Both the position numbers and the translations under genes were made by a program. Shown here in pieces: positions 21,111-30,856 of a DNA stretch of 64,000 bases. The notes under the pieces are model-generated. The model was not told the origin of the DNA and ran no database searches. It saw only the letters and a list, made by a program, of their open reading frames with translations. Position 1 is the first letter of the stretch; the number at the start of each line of letters is the position of its first letter. This stretch comes from Streptococcus troglodytae (GTDB lineage: Bacteria; Bacillota; Bacilli; Lactobacillales; Streptococcaceae): contig NZ_AP014612.1 of NCBI RefSeq assembly GCF_002355215.1, positions 744,001 to 808,000 of the forward strand, written 5' to 3'.

Positions 21111-21411
21111 AAATCTCTTCGAACTGGTTAAATATCATGAGGGACAAATTGCCAGTCGCTCATTGAATAAAAAGTTGGAAATAGAAAACCCTATTACTCT
21201 CTATGCTATGCCAGCTGGTGAGTCTATTAGCAATGAAAGCAGCAAATTAGCCAAATTGATTCAGGTTTTAGAAGGCAGCCTGCAAGTAGAAATAGCAGGA
21301 GAGAAGCATATCCTTAACCAGCAAGGCTTGATTAGCATTGCTGCCAATCAGATACACAATCTCTATGCCCTTAAAGACAGTAAGGTGTTACAGATAGAAG
21401 TGGAATCATAA
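21103..21411 (+). CDS. Second small cupin-domain protein
   Basis: The 102-residue cupin-like protein has [51 protein letters not shown]; motif 2 keeps the His (NQIHNLY) but motif 1 lacks the usual His pair. It overlaps the upstream cupin gene, so the two may form a hetero-oligomer. It is distantly related in fold, not a recent duplicate. It is convergent with rpmE across a shared terminator. Confidence 0.72.
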
Positions 21412-21426
21412 AAGAAACTTATTATA

Positions 21427-21458
21427 AAGAAAAACCTCGCTTCGGCAAGGTTTTCTTT
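21427..21458. terminator. Bidirectional terminator between cupin and rpmE
   Basis: AAAGAAAAACCT-cgcttcggc-AAGGTTTTCTTT forms a strong hairpin with A/T flanks between convergent genes. Confidence 0.8.
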
Positions 21459-21459
21459 C

Positions 21460-21701
21460 TTATTTGAGACCGTATTTTTGTTGAAACGATCGACACGTCC
21501 ATCTGCTTGTGTGAATTTTTGACGTCCTGTGTAGAATGGATGTGAGTCAGATGAAATTTCAACGCGGATAAGTGGATAAGTTTCGCCTTCAAATTCAACG
21601 GTTTCTTTTGACGTCTTAGTCGAACCGCTGAGGAATTGGTAACCCGTTGAAGTATCCATAAAGACAACTGGACGGTATTCTGGATGAATATCTTTTTTCA
21701 T
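21460..21701 (-). CDS. rpmE2: Ribosomal protein L31 type B, C-terminal frameshift
   Basis: [75 protein letters not shown] is a zinc-free L31 (no CxxC). As written, the frame runs past the usual end into ~35 unrelated residues and stops at 21363. One more A on the coding strand in the run at 21475-21479 restores KYGLK and a stop at 21460, the normal ~80-residue length. The missing base is probably an error. The promoter on the minus strand is TTGTCA (21780-21785 complement) with TAAAAT (21758-21763 complement). Confidence 0.9.
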
Positions 21702-21795
21702 TTTAACAATTTCCTTTCTGCCATAGCTCTTTTCGAGCCATAGTTAATAACCACTTCATTTTAACAAAAAGTTGACGACTGACAAGCTTTTTATA

Positions 21796-22728
21796 CTATT
21801 TTAGCAGATTTTTTAATTCCTGATAAATGTCCTCATTTTCTGCCAAACTATAAGAATTGGCACCACTTGCTAATGGATGGCCGCCGCCAGCATGTCTTTT
21901 GGCAACTTCATTGATGACAGTCGACTTGCTGCGCAGGCGTACGCGGTAATGCCCATCTGCTTGTTCCACAAAAATAGCCCAAATTTGAACACTGTCAATT
22001 TTTCCTGGGCTGGAAACGATAGCAGATGTTTCAGCGTCAGTCAAATCAAATTTCTTCAAGATTTCTTGACTTAAAATAATACGTGCTGCACCGTTTTTAT
22101 CAATTTCAAGATTTTCAAAAACGTAAGCTTGTAATTTGGCAATTTTATAAGGGAAAGAATCCATTTGACGTGCTAAGGCAGCAAAATCAAAGTTATATTT
22201 GAGGAGCTCACTGGCAATGATAAATGTTTTTGATGTTGTTGCTGGATAAAGAAAGCGCCCTGTATCACCAAGAATCCCTGCATAAAGCAAACGGGCTGCT
22301 TGAACTGAAAGTTTCAGTTGATTTTGCAGGGCGAAGTCAGTGATGATTTCACTAGCACTAGAAGCTTTGGTATCAACATAAGGTAAGTCACCATAATGGT
22401 CTTCATCGGGATGGTGATCAATTTTAATAAGAAAGTTACCATTTAAATAGCGTTGGTCGTCAATACGCGGACGATTAGCTGTGTCAACAACGATAACCAA
22501 AGCTCCTTCGTAATCCTTATCAGATACGTCATCCATTTGAGCCAGCCAAGAAAGGCTAGGTTCATTATAACCTGTTACTTTCACCGTCTTTTGGGGGAAA
22601 TTGCTTGTAATCACTTCTTTCAAGCCGACCTGACTACCTAGTGCGTCAGGGTCTGGTTTCATATGGCGGTGAATAATAATGGTGTCATAAGCTTTGATTT
22701 TAGCTAGAATAGTTTTGAAAGCAGTCAT
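21796..22728 (-). CDS. DHH/DHHA1 phosphoesterase (NrnA/pAp phosphatase, Pde2 type)
   Basis: The 310-residue protein has the DHH motifs IIHRHMKPDPDALGSQ, VVDTANRPRID and KIDHHPDEDHYGDL, plus the C-terminal DHHA1 glycine-rich motif AKRHAGGGHPLASGA. Family members degrade nanoRNA, pAp and linear pApA from cyclic-di-AMP, using Mn2+. A homologue in S. mutans has been linked to pAp phosphatase activity and oxidative stress tolerance, as far as I recall. It has its own minus-strand -10 (TATAAT, complement of 22752-22757). Confidence 0.88.
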   Translation of the reverse strand: MTAFKTILAKIKAYDTIIIHRHMKPDPDALGSQVGLKEVITSNFPQKTVKVTGYNEPSLSWLAQMDDVSDKDYEGALVIVVDTANRPRIDDQRYLNGNFLIKIDHHPDEDHYGDLPYVDTKASSASEIITDFALQNQLKLSVQAARLLYAGILGDTGRFLYPATTSKTFIIASELLKYNFDFAALARQMDSFPYKIAKLQAYVFENLEIDKNGAARIILSQEILKKFDLTDAETSAIVSSPGKIDSVQIWAIFVEQADGHYRVRLRSKSTVINEVAKRHAGGGHPLASGANSYSLAENEDIYQELKNLLK

Positions 22729-22764
22729 AAATTCCTCAATTCATTTTTTTATATTATACCATAG

Positions 22765-22795
22765 AAAAAGCCAATCTTAGAAAGGATTGACTCTT
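22765..22795 (-). terminator. Terminator after the glutathione transferase gene
   Basis: On the minus strand, AGTCAATCC-tttctaa-GATTGGCT is followed by TTTTT (complement of 22765-22769), directly after the stop at 22800. Confidence 0.7.
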
Positions 22796-22799
22796 ATTT

Positions 22800-23591
22800 T
22801 TATTTGATGGCTTTATAATCAGCTTCCAATGCTCGCTTGACAGCTGGACGCTGAGCGATTCTTTCAGTCCATTCTAATAAGTATTGATAGGTGTCTAAAG
22901 CGAGAAATTCATAAGCTCCCTCATAAAGGGCATCTTGTGCTAAACGTCCATACCAAGACCAGATAGCTATATCGGCAATGGTATAATCTTCACCGGCAAT
23001 GTAGGGCTTATTAGCTAATTCGTTATCCAATAAGTCCAATTGACGCTTGGTTTCCATAGTAAAACGATTGATAGGATATTCTAATTTTTCAGGAGCATAG
23101 CTGAAAAAGTGACCGAAACCGCCGCCAACAAAGGGAGCAGCTCCCATTTGCCAGAAGAGCCAGTTAAGAACTTCTGTTCTTTGTGCCCAATCTTCAGGAA
23201 TAAAATGGTTAAATTTATCAGCCAAATAAAGTAAGATAGAGCCAGATTCAAAGACGCGGACAGTTTTTTCATTAGACTTATCCAAAAGAGCAGGAATTTT
23301 GGAATTGGGGTTAATGGCAACGAAATCAGAACCAAATTGGTCGCCATCCATGATTGAAATTTTGAAGAGATCATAATCTGCTTCTTTGACACCAAGTTCG
23401 CGTAACTCTTCCAACATTACGGCTACTTTGAGTCCGTTAGGAGTTCCTAATGAATAAACCTGTAATGGTTTATCTCCTTGAGGTAGTTTTTGGTCAAAAC
23501 GACTGCCAGCAGTTGGACGATTGATAGCAGAAAATTTTCCTTGGTTGCTTTCCTCAGCTGACCAAACTTTTGGTGGAATATAGTGAGACAT
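22800..23591 (-). CDS. yghU: Glutathione S-transferase family protein (YghU/Ure2-like)
   Basis: This 263-residue protein has an N-terminal extension (MSHYIPPKVWSAEESNQGKFSAINRPTAG) typical of YghU, then a thioredoxin-like GST domain (VYSLGTPNGLKVAVMLEEL, NPNSKIPAL, VFESGSILLYLADKF) and the helical domain (GGFGHFFSYAPEKLEYPINRF, YIAGEDYTIADIAIWSWYG). YghU-type GSTs reduce disulfides and peroxides using glutathione, which S. mutans can make or import. The start 23591 follows AGGAGAAA. It is divergent from add. Confidence 0.88.
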   Translation of the reverse strand: MSHYIPPKVWSAEESNQGKFSAINRPTAGSRFDQKLPQGDKPLQVYSLGTPNGLKVAVMLEELRELGVKEADYDLFKISIMDGDQFGSDFVAINPNSKIPALLDKSNEKTVRVFESGSILLYLADKFNHFIPEDWAQRTEVLNWLFWQMGAAPFVGGGFGHFFSYAPEKLEYPINRFTMETKRQLDLLDNELANKPYIAGEDYTIADIAIWSWYGRLAQDALYEGAYEFLALDTYQYLLEWTERIAQRPAVKRALEADYKAIK

Positions 23592-23698
23592 TGTTTCTCC
23601 TTTCAAATTTTAAGATATTTTCAAAATATAGCACAGAAAAATGAGAAAATCAACTGAAATGTGCTATGATAGATAGCAATAGAAAGTGGAGTCTGATA

Positions 23699-24715
23699 AT
23701 GAAAAATACTTTACATGATTTAGTAAAGACCGAATTACACTGCCATTTGGATGGGTCTCTATCATTTGAGACTATTCGAGAATTAGCTGAAATGGCGAAT
23801 ATAGCGCTGCCTGAATCAGATAGTGAACTTGCAAAATTGGTCACTGTTCCTGAGGATTCTGAGACCTTGATTGATTATTTAAAAATCTTTGATTTTATCC
23901 GACCACTGTTACAGACACAAGAAGCACTTAGTTTAGCAGCTTATGATGTGGCTAAGCAGGCTGCTGCTGAGCATGTACTTTACATTGAAATTCGCTTTGC
24001 TCCAGAACTATCTATGGATAAGGGATTGAGCGCTGTTCAGGTAGTTGAGGCGGTTGAAAAAGGACTGCAAAAGGCTCAAAGGGATTTTAATATTGTTGCC
24101 AAGGCTTTAATTTGTGGGATGAGACAGTCCTCAAAACAGTTGACAAGAGAGATTTTTCGTCAAATTAACCAAGCCAAAGGTTTAGCATTTGCAGGCTTTG
24201 ATTTTGCAGGAAATGAACATGATTTTCCGCCAGAAGAAATAGCAGATCTCATTCGTTTCACGCAAAGATTGGATCGTCCCATGACTTTTCATGCTGGTGA
24301 ATGTGGCTGTCCTACCCATATTACCCAATCAATTGCTTTAGGGATCAAACGTTTGGGGCATGTCACAGCTATCTGTGACCATCCGGAATTGATAGCAGAC
24401 TTTGTTGAGAATGAAGTGACAGCAGAACTTTGCTTGACCAGCAACCTTCAGACTAAGGCAGCCAAATCTCTAGCGGAATTTCCCTATCAAGAGCTCTATG
24501 AAGCTGGCGCTAAGATCACAATTAACACAGATAACCGTACTGTCTCCAATACCAATTTAACGAAGGAATATCAGTTATTTGTGGATTATTTTGGAACCAG
24601 TTTGGCAGATTTTTATCACTTTAATCAAAATGCGATTGAGGCTGCTTTTGCCTCTGAAGCTGAAAAGGCAGAGCTTTTGACTGAACTGAAAAAGGCCTAT
24701 GGACAGATTGATTAA
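23699..24715 (+). CDS. add: Adenosine deaminase
   Basis: The 338-residue TIM-barrel deaminase has the metal-binding [20 protein letters not shown], the catalytic FHAGECG (His and Glu), [12 protein letters not shown] with a metal His, and [11 protein letters not shown] with the catalytic Asp. It converts adenosine to inosine for purine salvage. ATG 23699 follows GTGGAG; an upstream in-frame ATG overlaps the -10 (TATGAT 23664-23669) and is not used. Flavodoxin follows with its own promoter. Confidence 0.92.
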   Translation: MKNTLHDLVKTELHCHLDGSLSFETIRELAEMANIALPESDSELAKLVTVPEDSETLIDYLKIFDFIRPLLQTQEALSLAAYDVAKQAAAEHVLYIEIRFAPELSMDKGLSAVQVVEAVEKGLQKAQRDFNIVAKALICGMRQSSKQLTREIFRQINQAKGLAFAGFDFAGNEHDFPPEEIADLIRFTQRLDRPMTFHAGECGCPTHITQSIALGIKRLGHVTAICDHPELIADFVENEVTAELCLTSNLQTKAAKSLAEFPYQELYEAGAKITINTDNRTVSNTNLTKEYQLFVDYFGTSLADFYHFNQNAIEAAFASEAEKAELLTELKKAYGQID

Positions 24716-24774
24716 AATTTTTAAAAGTCAAAAAACTGTGTTATAATCAAGTTATTATTATTTTGGAGGGGATT

Positions 24775-25218
24775 ATGGCTTTCGCTAAGATTGTTTTTGC
24801 TAGTATGACAGGAAATACGGAGGAAATTGCTGATATTGTTGCTCAGAAACTTGAGGAATTAGGACATACGGTTGATGTTGATGAATGCACCACTGTTGAC
24901 GCTGATGAATTTCAAGATGCTGATATTGCTATTGTAGCAAGCTATACTTATGGTGATGGCGAGCTTCCTGATGAAATTGTCGATTTTTATGAAGATTTGC
25001 AAGACTTAGATTTATCTGGGAAAATCTATGGTGTTGTTGGTTCAGGAGATACCTTCTATGATTATTTCTGTAAGGCTGTTGATGATTTTGACATGGCTTT
25101 CAAAGGAACAGGGGCGACAAAAGGGGCAGAATCTGTTAAGGTTGACTTAGCGGCAGAAGATGAAGACATTGAAAATCTCGAAAAATTTGCCCAAGAAATT
25201 GCCGAAAAAGCAGAATAA
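24775..25218 (+). CDS. fld: Flavodoxin
   Basis: The 147-residue acidic protein begins AFAKIVFASMTGNTEEIADIV, the FMN phosphate loop (SMTGNTE at 10-16), followed by SYTYGDGELPDE and VVGSGDTFYDYFCKAVDDF, the two isoalloxazine loops. It is a low-potential electron carrier in the cytoplasm. GGAGGGG precedes ATG 24775; an extended -10 TGTGTTATAAT lies at ~24737-24746. A terminator follows, then the SufB-like gene. Confidence 0.93.
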   Translation: MAFAKIVFASMTGNTEEIADIVAQKLEELGHTVDVDECTTVDADEFQDADIAIVASYTYGDGELPDEIVDFYEDLQDLDLSGKIYGVVGSGDTFYDYFCKAVDDFDMAFKGTGATKGAESVKVDLAAEDEDIENLEKFAQEIAEKAE

Positions 25219-25235
25219 GTTATCTTTATCCATGA

Positions 25236-25277
25236 TAAAAGTAAAGTAGTTCTTAGTTTAGACTGTTTTACTTTTTT
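25236..25277 (+). terminator. Terminator after flavodoxin
   Basis: AAAAGTAAAGTAGT pairs with GACTGTTTTACTTTT, followed by TT and more T-rich sequence. Confidence 0.7.
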
Positions 25278-25377
25278 GTTTTATAACTGAATTTTCATAA
25301 GAAAAAGAGTATAATGAAAAAGAAAACGAATTCTTTCAGTGTTAGTAGGTTTACTTTTAGATATGAGGTGAGGCAGA

Positions 25378-26760
25378 TTGAAAAATAGAGATTATGCTTT
25401 TGGCTTTCACGATAATGTTAAGCCTCTTTACTCAACAGGTAAAGGGCTCACAGAAGAAATTGTTAGAGATATTTCCGAAATCAAAAACGAACCTCAGTGG
25501 ATGCTGGATTATCGTTTGCATTGTTTGGAACTTTTTTACAAGTTGCCCATGCCTAAATGGGGTCCAGATTTGTCTGGTATTAATTTTGATGATGTTATTT
25601 ATTATCAGAAACTTAGCGGTCAGCCTTCTAGAAGCTGGGATGATGTGCCTGACGATATCAAAAAAACGTTTGAGCGTTTAGGTATTCCCAATGCAGAGCG
25701 TCAGTTTTTATCTGGTGCAGTAGCCCAATATGAGTCAGAAGTGGTTTACCACAATATGAAAGAAGAATTTGAAAAAATGGGCGTTATTTTTACTGATACA
25801 GATACGGCCTTGCAGGAGTATCCTGACCTTGTAAAAAAGTATTTTGCGACAGTTGTTTCGCCTGCTGAACATAAATTTGCAGCTTTAAATGGCGCTGTCT
25901 GGTCAGGCGGAACGTTTATCTATGTTCCAAAAGGAGTTCAATGTCAGATTCCTGTGCAAACTTATTTTCGTATTAATGGAGAGAATGCTGGTCAATTTGA
26001 ACGTTCGCTCATGATCATTGAAGAAGGCGCTTCTATTCAATATATTGAAGGCTGTACGGCTCCAACCTATTCAACCAATAGTTTGCATGCAGCGACTGTG
26101 GAAATCATCGTTAAACGTGATGCCTCATTTCGTTATACAACCATTCAAAATTGGTCTGATAATGTCTATAATCTTGTTACTGAAAGAGGCACAGTAGAAG
26201 AAAACGGAACCTTAGAATGGATTGATGGTAACTTAGGCAGCAAGGTTAATATGAAATACCCTTGTTCGATTTTAAATGGCAGGCAGGCTAGAACCTCTGT
26301 TTTATCTATGTCTTTTGCTAATTATGGTCAGCATTTGGATGCAGGCTGCAAGGTTTATCACAATGCTCCGCGGACTTCAAGTACGCTGATTTCTAAATCA
26401 GTTGCCAAAGATGGCGGTAAAACCGATTATCGAGGTTCTGTTACTTTTGGAAAAAACAGTGCTGGTTCTAAATCACATATTGAATGTGATACAATTTTAA
26501 TGGATGGTGAGTCTAGTTCAGATACGATCCCTTTCAATGAAATTCACAATTCAGATGTTTCTTTGGAGCATGAAGCAAAGGTTTCCAAAGTGTCTGAAGA
26601 GCAGCTTTATTATATTATGAGCCGTGGGATTAGTGAGGAAGAGGCAACCGCTATGATTATCAATGGTTTCATGGATCCTATTACTAAAGAACTTCCAATG
26701 GAATATGCTGTAGAATTAAATGCACTCATTAATATGAGTATGGAAGGATCGGTTGGTTAG
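25378..26760 (+). CDS. SufB-like Fe-S cluster assembly scaffold, outside any suf operon
   Basis: The 460-residue protein matches SufB over its full length: [68 protein letters not shown] with the conserved Cys (residue 370) and [29 protein letters not shown]. SufB with SufC and SufD builds Fe-S clusters. The start is TTG 25378 after GAGGTGAGG, with -10 TATAAT at 25310-25315. sufC, sufD, sufS and sufU are absent from the surroundings, so it is either a paralogue of the operon copy or a relocated sufB. Confidence 0.85.
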   Translation: MKNRDYAFGFHDNVKPLYSTGKGLTEEIVRDISEIKNEPQWMLDYRLHCLELFYKLPMPKWGPDLSGINFDDVIYYQKLSGQPSRSWDDVPDDIKKTFERLGIPNAERQFLSGAVAQYESEVVYHNMKEEFEKMGVIFTDTDTALQEYPDLVKKYFATVVSPAEHKFAALNGAVWSGGTFIYVPKGVQCQIPVQTYFRINGENAGQFERSLMIIEEGASIQYIEGCTAPTYSTNSLHAATVEIIVKRDASFRYTTIQNWSDNVYNLVTERGTVEENGTLEWIDGNLGSKVNMKYPCSILNGRQARTSVLSMSFANYGQHLDAGCKVYHNAPRTSSTLISKSVAKDGGKTDYRGSVTFGKNSAGSKSHIECDTILMDGESSSDTIPFNEIHNSDVSLEHEAKVSKVSEEQLYYIMSRGISEEEATAMIINGFMDPITKELPMEYAVELNALINMSMEGSVG

Positions 26761-27181
26761 AAAAATCTTGTTAAATAATGAACTTAGGAGTTGGAAGACA
26801 AGTATTCTTAAGCTCCTAAGCTATATTGTTTGCTTGGAAGGCAGAACAGTAGTTCGATTTACTGACAAGTATACAAATGCTTATCGTCGGTTGGTCAAGG
26901 TGATGGTTTATAAAGTTTTGTGAAAGCTTCCACCGGATTCTAATTGTCTTAAACATTGCGATTATATTGCTTGTTTTTTCATGTTTATATGTAAATTTAC
27001 TGTCAATCGTATTCATTTTTTATCATTAGCGCATAAGAGAAATTTTAGGAGTTAGGAAAACCTCTTGATGAAAGGGGATGAATTGAAAAAGAAGCTTGAA
27101 TTTTCTGTTGCTTTCTTTTATAATAGGCAGACAATACAATATGATTTATTAATGCTATTTAATTCGTTTTAGAGAAATACT
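26761..27181. other. 421-nt intergenic region, no supported gene
   Basis: The inverted pair CTTAGGAGTT/AGCTCCTAAG (26783-26819) gives a hairpin after sufB without a T tract. A ~45-codon open stretch (ending at 26923) encodes a basic peptide (RFTDKYTNAYRRLVKVMVYKV) with no start and no clear family. A possible promoter for the next gene lies near 27120-27160. Confidence 0.4.
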
Positions 27182-27859
27182 ATGAAGAGAATACATGTAA
27201 GATATAAGCAAATTAGACGCTTTTTTCTTTTACTGGGACTTGTGATTATTGCTACCTATGTAGCCTTTGTCCTCTATCGCTATTGGGATCATTGGCTTCT
27301 TTTAAGCAATCCCCAAAAAGCGATAGAGGATTTTGAGCAGCAATTTCGTTCGGAAAATCTCTTTAATTTTCTCGTTTTAACTGTTTTAACGAGTTTGACA
27401 GCCGCCATTCCTTTTTTGTCTAGTTCTGTTTTATCTGTTTTTAATGGGGTGGTTTTCGGACCGTGGATTGGTGTTTTGATGAATATCATAGGGAATATTT
27501 TAGGACATTTTTTTCTGATTCAGATGATGTCACGTGTTTATTTGACTGAAAGAGACAGTAAATTTAATCATCATCTTGAAAGACTCTCTCAAATAAAAAA
27601 TCCGTATCTTGCTCTGACATTGGGCTATATGATACCTTTTATTCCCTCTTTTTTAGTTGATTATACGGTTCTGGATACAAAAATACCTTGGCACCGCTGG
27701 CTGCCTTGTCTCACCTTAGGTGTTATACCAACCAGTATCCTTTATGCATTTGGAGGTCATGCTATTATAGCTGGAAATATGAAACAATTAATGCTGATTG
27801 TTTTACTTGTACTGATATTACTGGCTATTTATAAACGATTTGAAAAAAAGAAAGGCTAG
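27182..27859 (+). CDS. TVP38/TMEM64 (VTT-domain) membrane protein
   Basis: The 225-residue protein has an N-terminal helix, then the VTT domain: FNFLVLTVLTSLTAAIPFLSSSVLSVFNGVVFGPWIGVLMNIIGNILGH and GYMIPFIPSFLVDYTVLDTKIPWHRWLPCLTLGVIPTSILYAFGG. About six hydrophobic segments are seen. VTT/DedA proteins act as lipid scramblases or in membrane homeostasis; the exact role here is unknown. It lies 44 nt before chorismate mutase. Confidence 0.85.
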   Translation: MKRIHVRYKQIRRFFLLLGLVIIATYVAFVLYRYWDHWLLLSNPQKAIEDFEQQFRSENLFNFLVLTVLTSLTAAIPFLSSSVLSVFNGVVFGPWIGVLMNIIGNILGHFFLIQMMSRVYLTERDSKFNHHLERLSQIKNPYLALTLGYMIPFIPSFLVDYTVLDTKIPWHRWLPCLTLGVIPTSILYAFGGHAIIAGNMKQLMLIVLLVLILLAIYKRFEKKKG

Positions 27860-27903
27860 AAGCATGGTCTTTTTTTGCTATAATTTAAGTAAAAGGAGAG
27901 GCT

Positions 27904-28176
27904 ATGGACTTACAAGCAATTAGGTCACAAATTGATGATGTAGATAAAGAATTGGTGCAGTGTTTAGAAAAAAGAATGACTTTGGTTAGTCAGGTTGCTG
28001 ATTATAAAAAAGCAACTGGGAAATCAGTCTTAGATATAAAGCGTGAACAAATCTTGCTGGAAAAAGTAGCAGACCTTGTCGTCAATGACACATATCGCTC
28101 CACCATTTCAGCTATCTTTGCTGATATTTTAAAACATTCTAGGGATTATCAAAGGGGAGTATTAGATGGGGATTAA
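27904..28176 (+). CDS. aroQ: Chorismate mutase (AroQ class)
   Basis: The 90-residue all-helical protein begins MDLQAIRSQIDDVDKELVQCLEKRMTLVSQVADYKKATGKSVLDIKREQ, with the AroQ active-site Arg, Lys and Arg-Glu residues. It converts chorismate to prephenate for Phe and Tyr. AAAGGAG precedes the ATG. Its last 11 nt overlap the first CLC gene, so the two are translationally coupled, an association also common in other streptococci. Confidence 0.9.
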   Translation: MDLQAIRSQIDDVDKELVQCLEKRMTLVSQVADYKKATGKSVLDIKREQILLEKVADLVVNDTYRSTISAIFADILKHSRDYQRGVLDGD

Positions 28177-29386
28177 TATCAAGTCTTTTCTTGATTTAAA
28201 GAAAAACAGTCATCTGTTACTCATCTCGGGGGCAGCTATTTTAGTTGGTTTGTTGGTTGGCATCGTTGATATGATTTTTGGAATTGTCTTAAATACTCTA
28301 ACTGCTTTTCGAGAGACGCATTTTTTATATTTGATTCCTTTTCTTTTTTTAGCAGGTCTTTTGATTGTTTTTATATATGATCATTTTGGCGGTAAAAGTA
28401 TCAAAGGAATGAGTTTGGTTTTTGATGTTGCTGATGAAAGAGAAGTGACTATTCCTAAAAGATTGGTTCCGTTAGCTATTTTTTCCACTTGGCTAACTCA
28501 TCTTTTTGGTGGCAGCGCTGGTCGAGAAGGAGTGGCTATTCAGGTAGGAGCAGCTTTATCTCATGCGTTTTCACCTGTTTTTAAATTTGAAGAGTCTTCT
28601 AGAAGTTTTTTGATTATTGGAATTGCTGCTGGCTTTGCAGGTTTATTTCAAACGCCCATGGCAGCCATATTATTTGCCCTTGAGGTCCTTGTTATTGGCC
28701 GATTGGAATTATCAACCTTATTACCCACCAGCTTAGCTGCTTACACTGCCAGCTATACCTCTCAATTGTTGGGGTTAAAAAATTTTACCCATCTTATTAA
28801 AGTTCACATGACATTAAATCCTGTCTTATTTGTGAAATTTGCTTTATTAGGTATTATCTTTGGTTTAGTTGGAACATCATTTGCTTACTTACTGAGAAAA
28901 ACAAAATTAAGTTTAATATTACGCTTTAAAAGACCCTATCAACGTATTATGATCGTAGGACTTTTACTAAGTGTCTTGTTGACTGCCGCTGGTATGGGGC
29001 GTTATTCAGGGCTGAGTACTGATTTGGTCACTGCTAGTTTTGCTAAGGGAACAGTCTATCCTTTTGATTGGCTGTTTAAATTAATTTTAACAGTATTAAC
29101 CTTATCAGCAGGTTATCAAGGTGGCGAAGTGATGCCTATGTTTACCATTGGTGCAACGCTTGGAGCGGTATTGGCCCCTTTATTTCATTTACCAATAGCC
29201 TTTGTTGCAGCTTTGGGTTATGCTAGTGTATTTGGTAGTGGAACCAGTACCTTTTTAGCACCAATTTTTATCGGTGGTGAAATTTTTGGCTTTGAAAATA
29301 TTCCTTACTTTTTTATTGTGGTTTGTTTTGCCAGTATTGTTAAAAAACAAATCAGTGTTTATGGTGCACAAAAGGTGACTGCTTAA
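28166..29386 (+). CDS. eriC: CLC-F-type fluoride/proton antiporter, first copy
   Basis: This 406-residue CLC protein has ~10 hydrophobic segments. The signature GGSAGREGVAIQVGAALSH (GREGV instead of GREGP) and AAGFAGLFQTPMAAILFALEVL match the fluoride-specific CLC-F clade, which removes cytoplasmic fluoride. EVMPMFTIGATLGAVLAP is the next conserved pore segment. In S. mutans, paired genes of this type have been tied to fluoride resistance. It starts inside the chorismate mutase gene. No fluoride riboswitch was found upstream. Confidence 0.88.
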   Translation: MGINIKSFLDLKKNSHLLLISGAAILVGLLVGIVDMIFGIVLNTLTAFRETHFLYLIPFLFLAGLLIVFIYDHFGGKSIKGMSLVFDVADEREVTIPKRLVPLAIFSTWLTHLFGGSAGREGVAIQVGAALSHAFSPVFKFEESSRSFLIIGIAAGFAGLFQTPMAAILFALEVLVIGRLELSTLLPTSLAAYTASYTSQLLGLKNFTHLIKVHMTLNPVLFVKFALLGIIFGLVGTSFAYLLRKTKLSLILRFKRPYQRIMIVGLLLSVLLTAAGMGRYSGLSTDLVTASFAKGTVYPFDWLFKLILTVLTLSAGYQGGEVMPMFTIGATLGAVLAPLFHLPIAFVAALGYASVFGSGTSTFLAPIFIGGEIFGFENIPYFFIVVCFASIVKKQISVYGAQKVTA

Positions 29387-29471
29387 TATCACCTGATTAA
29401 TTAAAAAGAAGAATCCTATTGATAAGATAAGTATCCTTTTCTTATCACGTATTTTATAAAAAGAAAGCATT

Positions 29472-30692
29472 ATGATTGAAAAAAAGATTAAAGAAGCAAA
29501 TGGCCTGTCTTACTCTATTTTGCTTTACTTAGCTTTTATGGGATTGCTAATTGGTGTCCTTGTAGGTCTTGTTGATACTGTCTTTGGACGCGTTTTAATC
29601 TATTTGAGTGCTGTTAGAGATGCTAATCCTTGGTACTGGCTGCCTTTTTTGGGAATCGCTGGTTTAATAATTGTTTATTTATACCAAAAGTGGGGTGCTA
29701 AAAGCAGTAAGGGGATGGGGTTAATATTTCAAGTAGGTTTTGAAGAGGAAGACCATATCCCTAAACGCCTCATTCCCATGGTTATTGTCACAACATGGCT
29801 GACTCATCTTTGTGGCGGCAGCGCTGGCCGTGAAGGTGTTGCTGTTCAACTAGGGGCGACAGTTTCTCACTGGTTTAGCCGATTATTCCTTTTTCCCAAT
29901 AAATCGCGTATTTTTCTGCTTACAGGGATGGCGGCAGGTTTTGCAGGTTTATATCAGACACCCATGGCAGCTATACTATTTGCTTTAGAAGTATTAGTTC
30001 TTGGTAATCTAGGACTTGCTGCTTTGGTTCCAATGACCATTGCTTCTTTTACGGCTAGTTTGACCTCTCATAGTCTTGGTTTAGAAAAATTTGCACATAC
30101 CTTGTCAAGGACAATTTCTTTGACACCGACTGTTTTTATTCAGTTACTTATTTTAGGACTTATCTTTGGTTTAGCAGGCAATTTATTTGCTTTTTTATTA
30201 ACTTGGTGCAAGCAAGTGCAAGCACGTTTGCTTCCTAATCCTTATAGACGTATTTTTATTGTCGGCTTGCTGCTTAGTTTACTTTTTCTAGTCCTTTATC
30301 AAGGACGTTATTCTGGTTTGGGGACTAATCTGATTTCTGCTAGCTTTTCTGATGGGAAAATTTATGTCTATGATTGGCTGCTAAAGCTTTTTCTAACAGT
30401 TATAACTCTGGCAGCAGGTTTTCAAGGTGGAGAAGTGACGCCTTTATTTGCTATCGGTTCTTCTTTGGGCATTGTTTTAGCAGGCATTTTTCATCTGCCT
30501 TTAGAATTTGTGGCAGCTCTGGGCTATATTTCTGTCTTTGGCAGTGCAACTAATACCTTCTTAGCTCCAGTTTTAATTGGTGGTGAAGTTTTTGGTTATC
30601 AGAATTTACCAGCTTATTTTATCGCAGTTACCTTTGCTTATGTTGTTAATCGTAAGCAGTCTATTTATGCACTTCAAAAAATTAGAGATTAG
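29472..30692 (+). CDS. eriC: CLC-F-type fluoride/proton antiporter, second copy
   Basis: It is also 406 residues and aligns end to end with the upstream copy (GGSAGREGVAVQLGATVSH, AGFAGLYQTPMAAILFALEVLVLG, GGEVTPLFAIGSSLGIVLAG). The two are tandem duplicates that have diverged widely, so this is not a recent event. CLC proteins are dimers, so heterodimers are possible. AAAGAAAG is the likely ribosome site. The 85-nt gap between the copies includes a short inverted repeat (GATAAG ... CTTATC) but no clear terminator. Confidence 0.88.
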   Translation: MIEKKIKEANGLSYSILLYLAFMGLLIGVLVGLVDTVFGRVLIYLSAVRDANPWYWLPFLGIAGLIIVYLYQKWGAKSSKGMGLIFQVGFEEEDHIPKRLIPMVIVTTWLTHLCGGSAGREGVAVQLGATVSHWFSRLFLFPNKSRIFLLTGMAAGFAGLYQTPMAAILFALEVLVLGNLGLAALVPMTIASFTASLTSHSLGLEKFAHTLSRTISLTPTVFIQLLILGLIFGLAGNLFAFLLTWCKQVQARLLPNPYRRIFIVGLLLSLLFLVLYQGRYSGLGTNLISASFSDGKIYVYDWLLKLFLTVITLAAGFQGGEVTPLFAIGSSLGIVLAGIFHLPLEFVAALGYISVFGSATNTFLAPVLIGGEVFGYQNLPAYFIAVTFAYVVNRKQSIYALQKIRD

Positions 30693-30856
30693 GGAAAAGT
30701 AGCTTACTCTTTTTGAGAACGCAGCATTCTTAAAAATTGAGACACATATAAAAGTTGTTTTCGGTATTTTTTAATAACAGTAGCAGCTGTTCCAGCTTAA
30801 TTAATGGATTTTCAGCTTTCTCAAAAAATAAGACACATACTGTTAAAATATTTTCC

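Noticed and set aside
26816..26923. Open stretch encoding a basic peptide (RFTDKYTNAYRRLVKVM), possibly a transposase fragment
   Set aside because: No start codon, no ribosome site, no inverted repeats at the borders and no recognisable transposase motif; too short to name.
27040..27200. Possible fluoride riboswitch before the VTT-aroQ-CLC unit
   Set aside because: The conserved GATG...CCGC...CTGATG core of the fluoride motif is not there; only a weak hairpin is seen.
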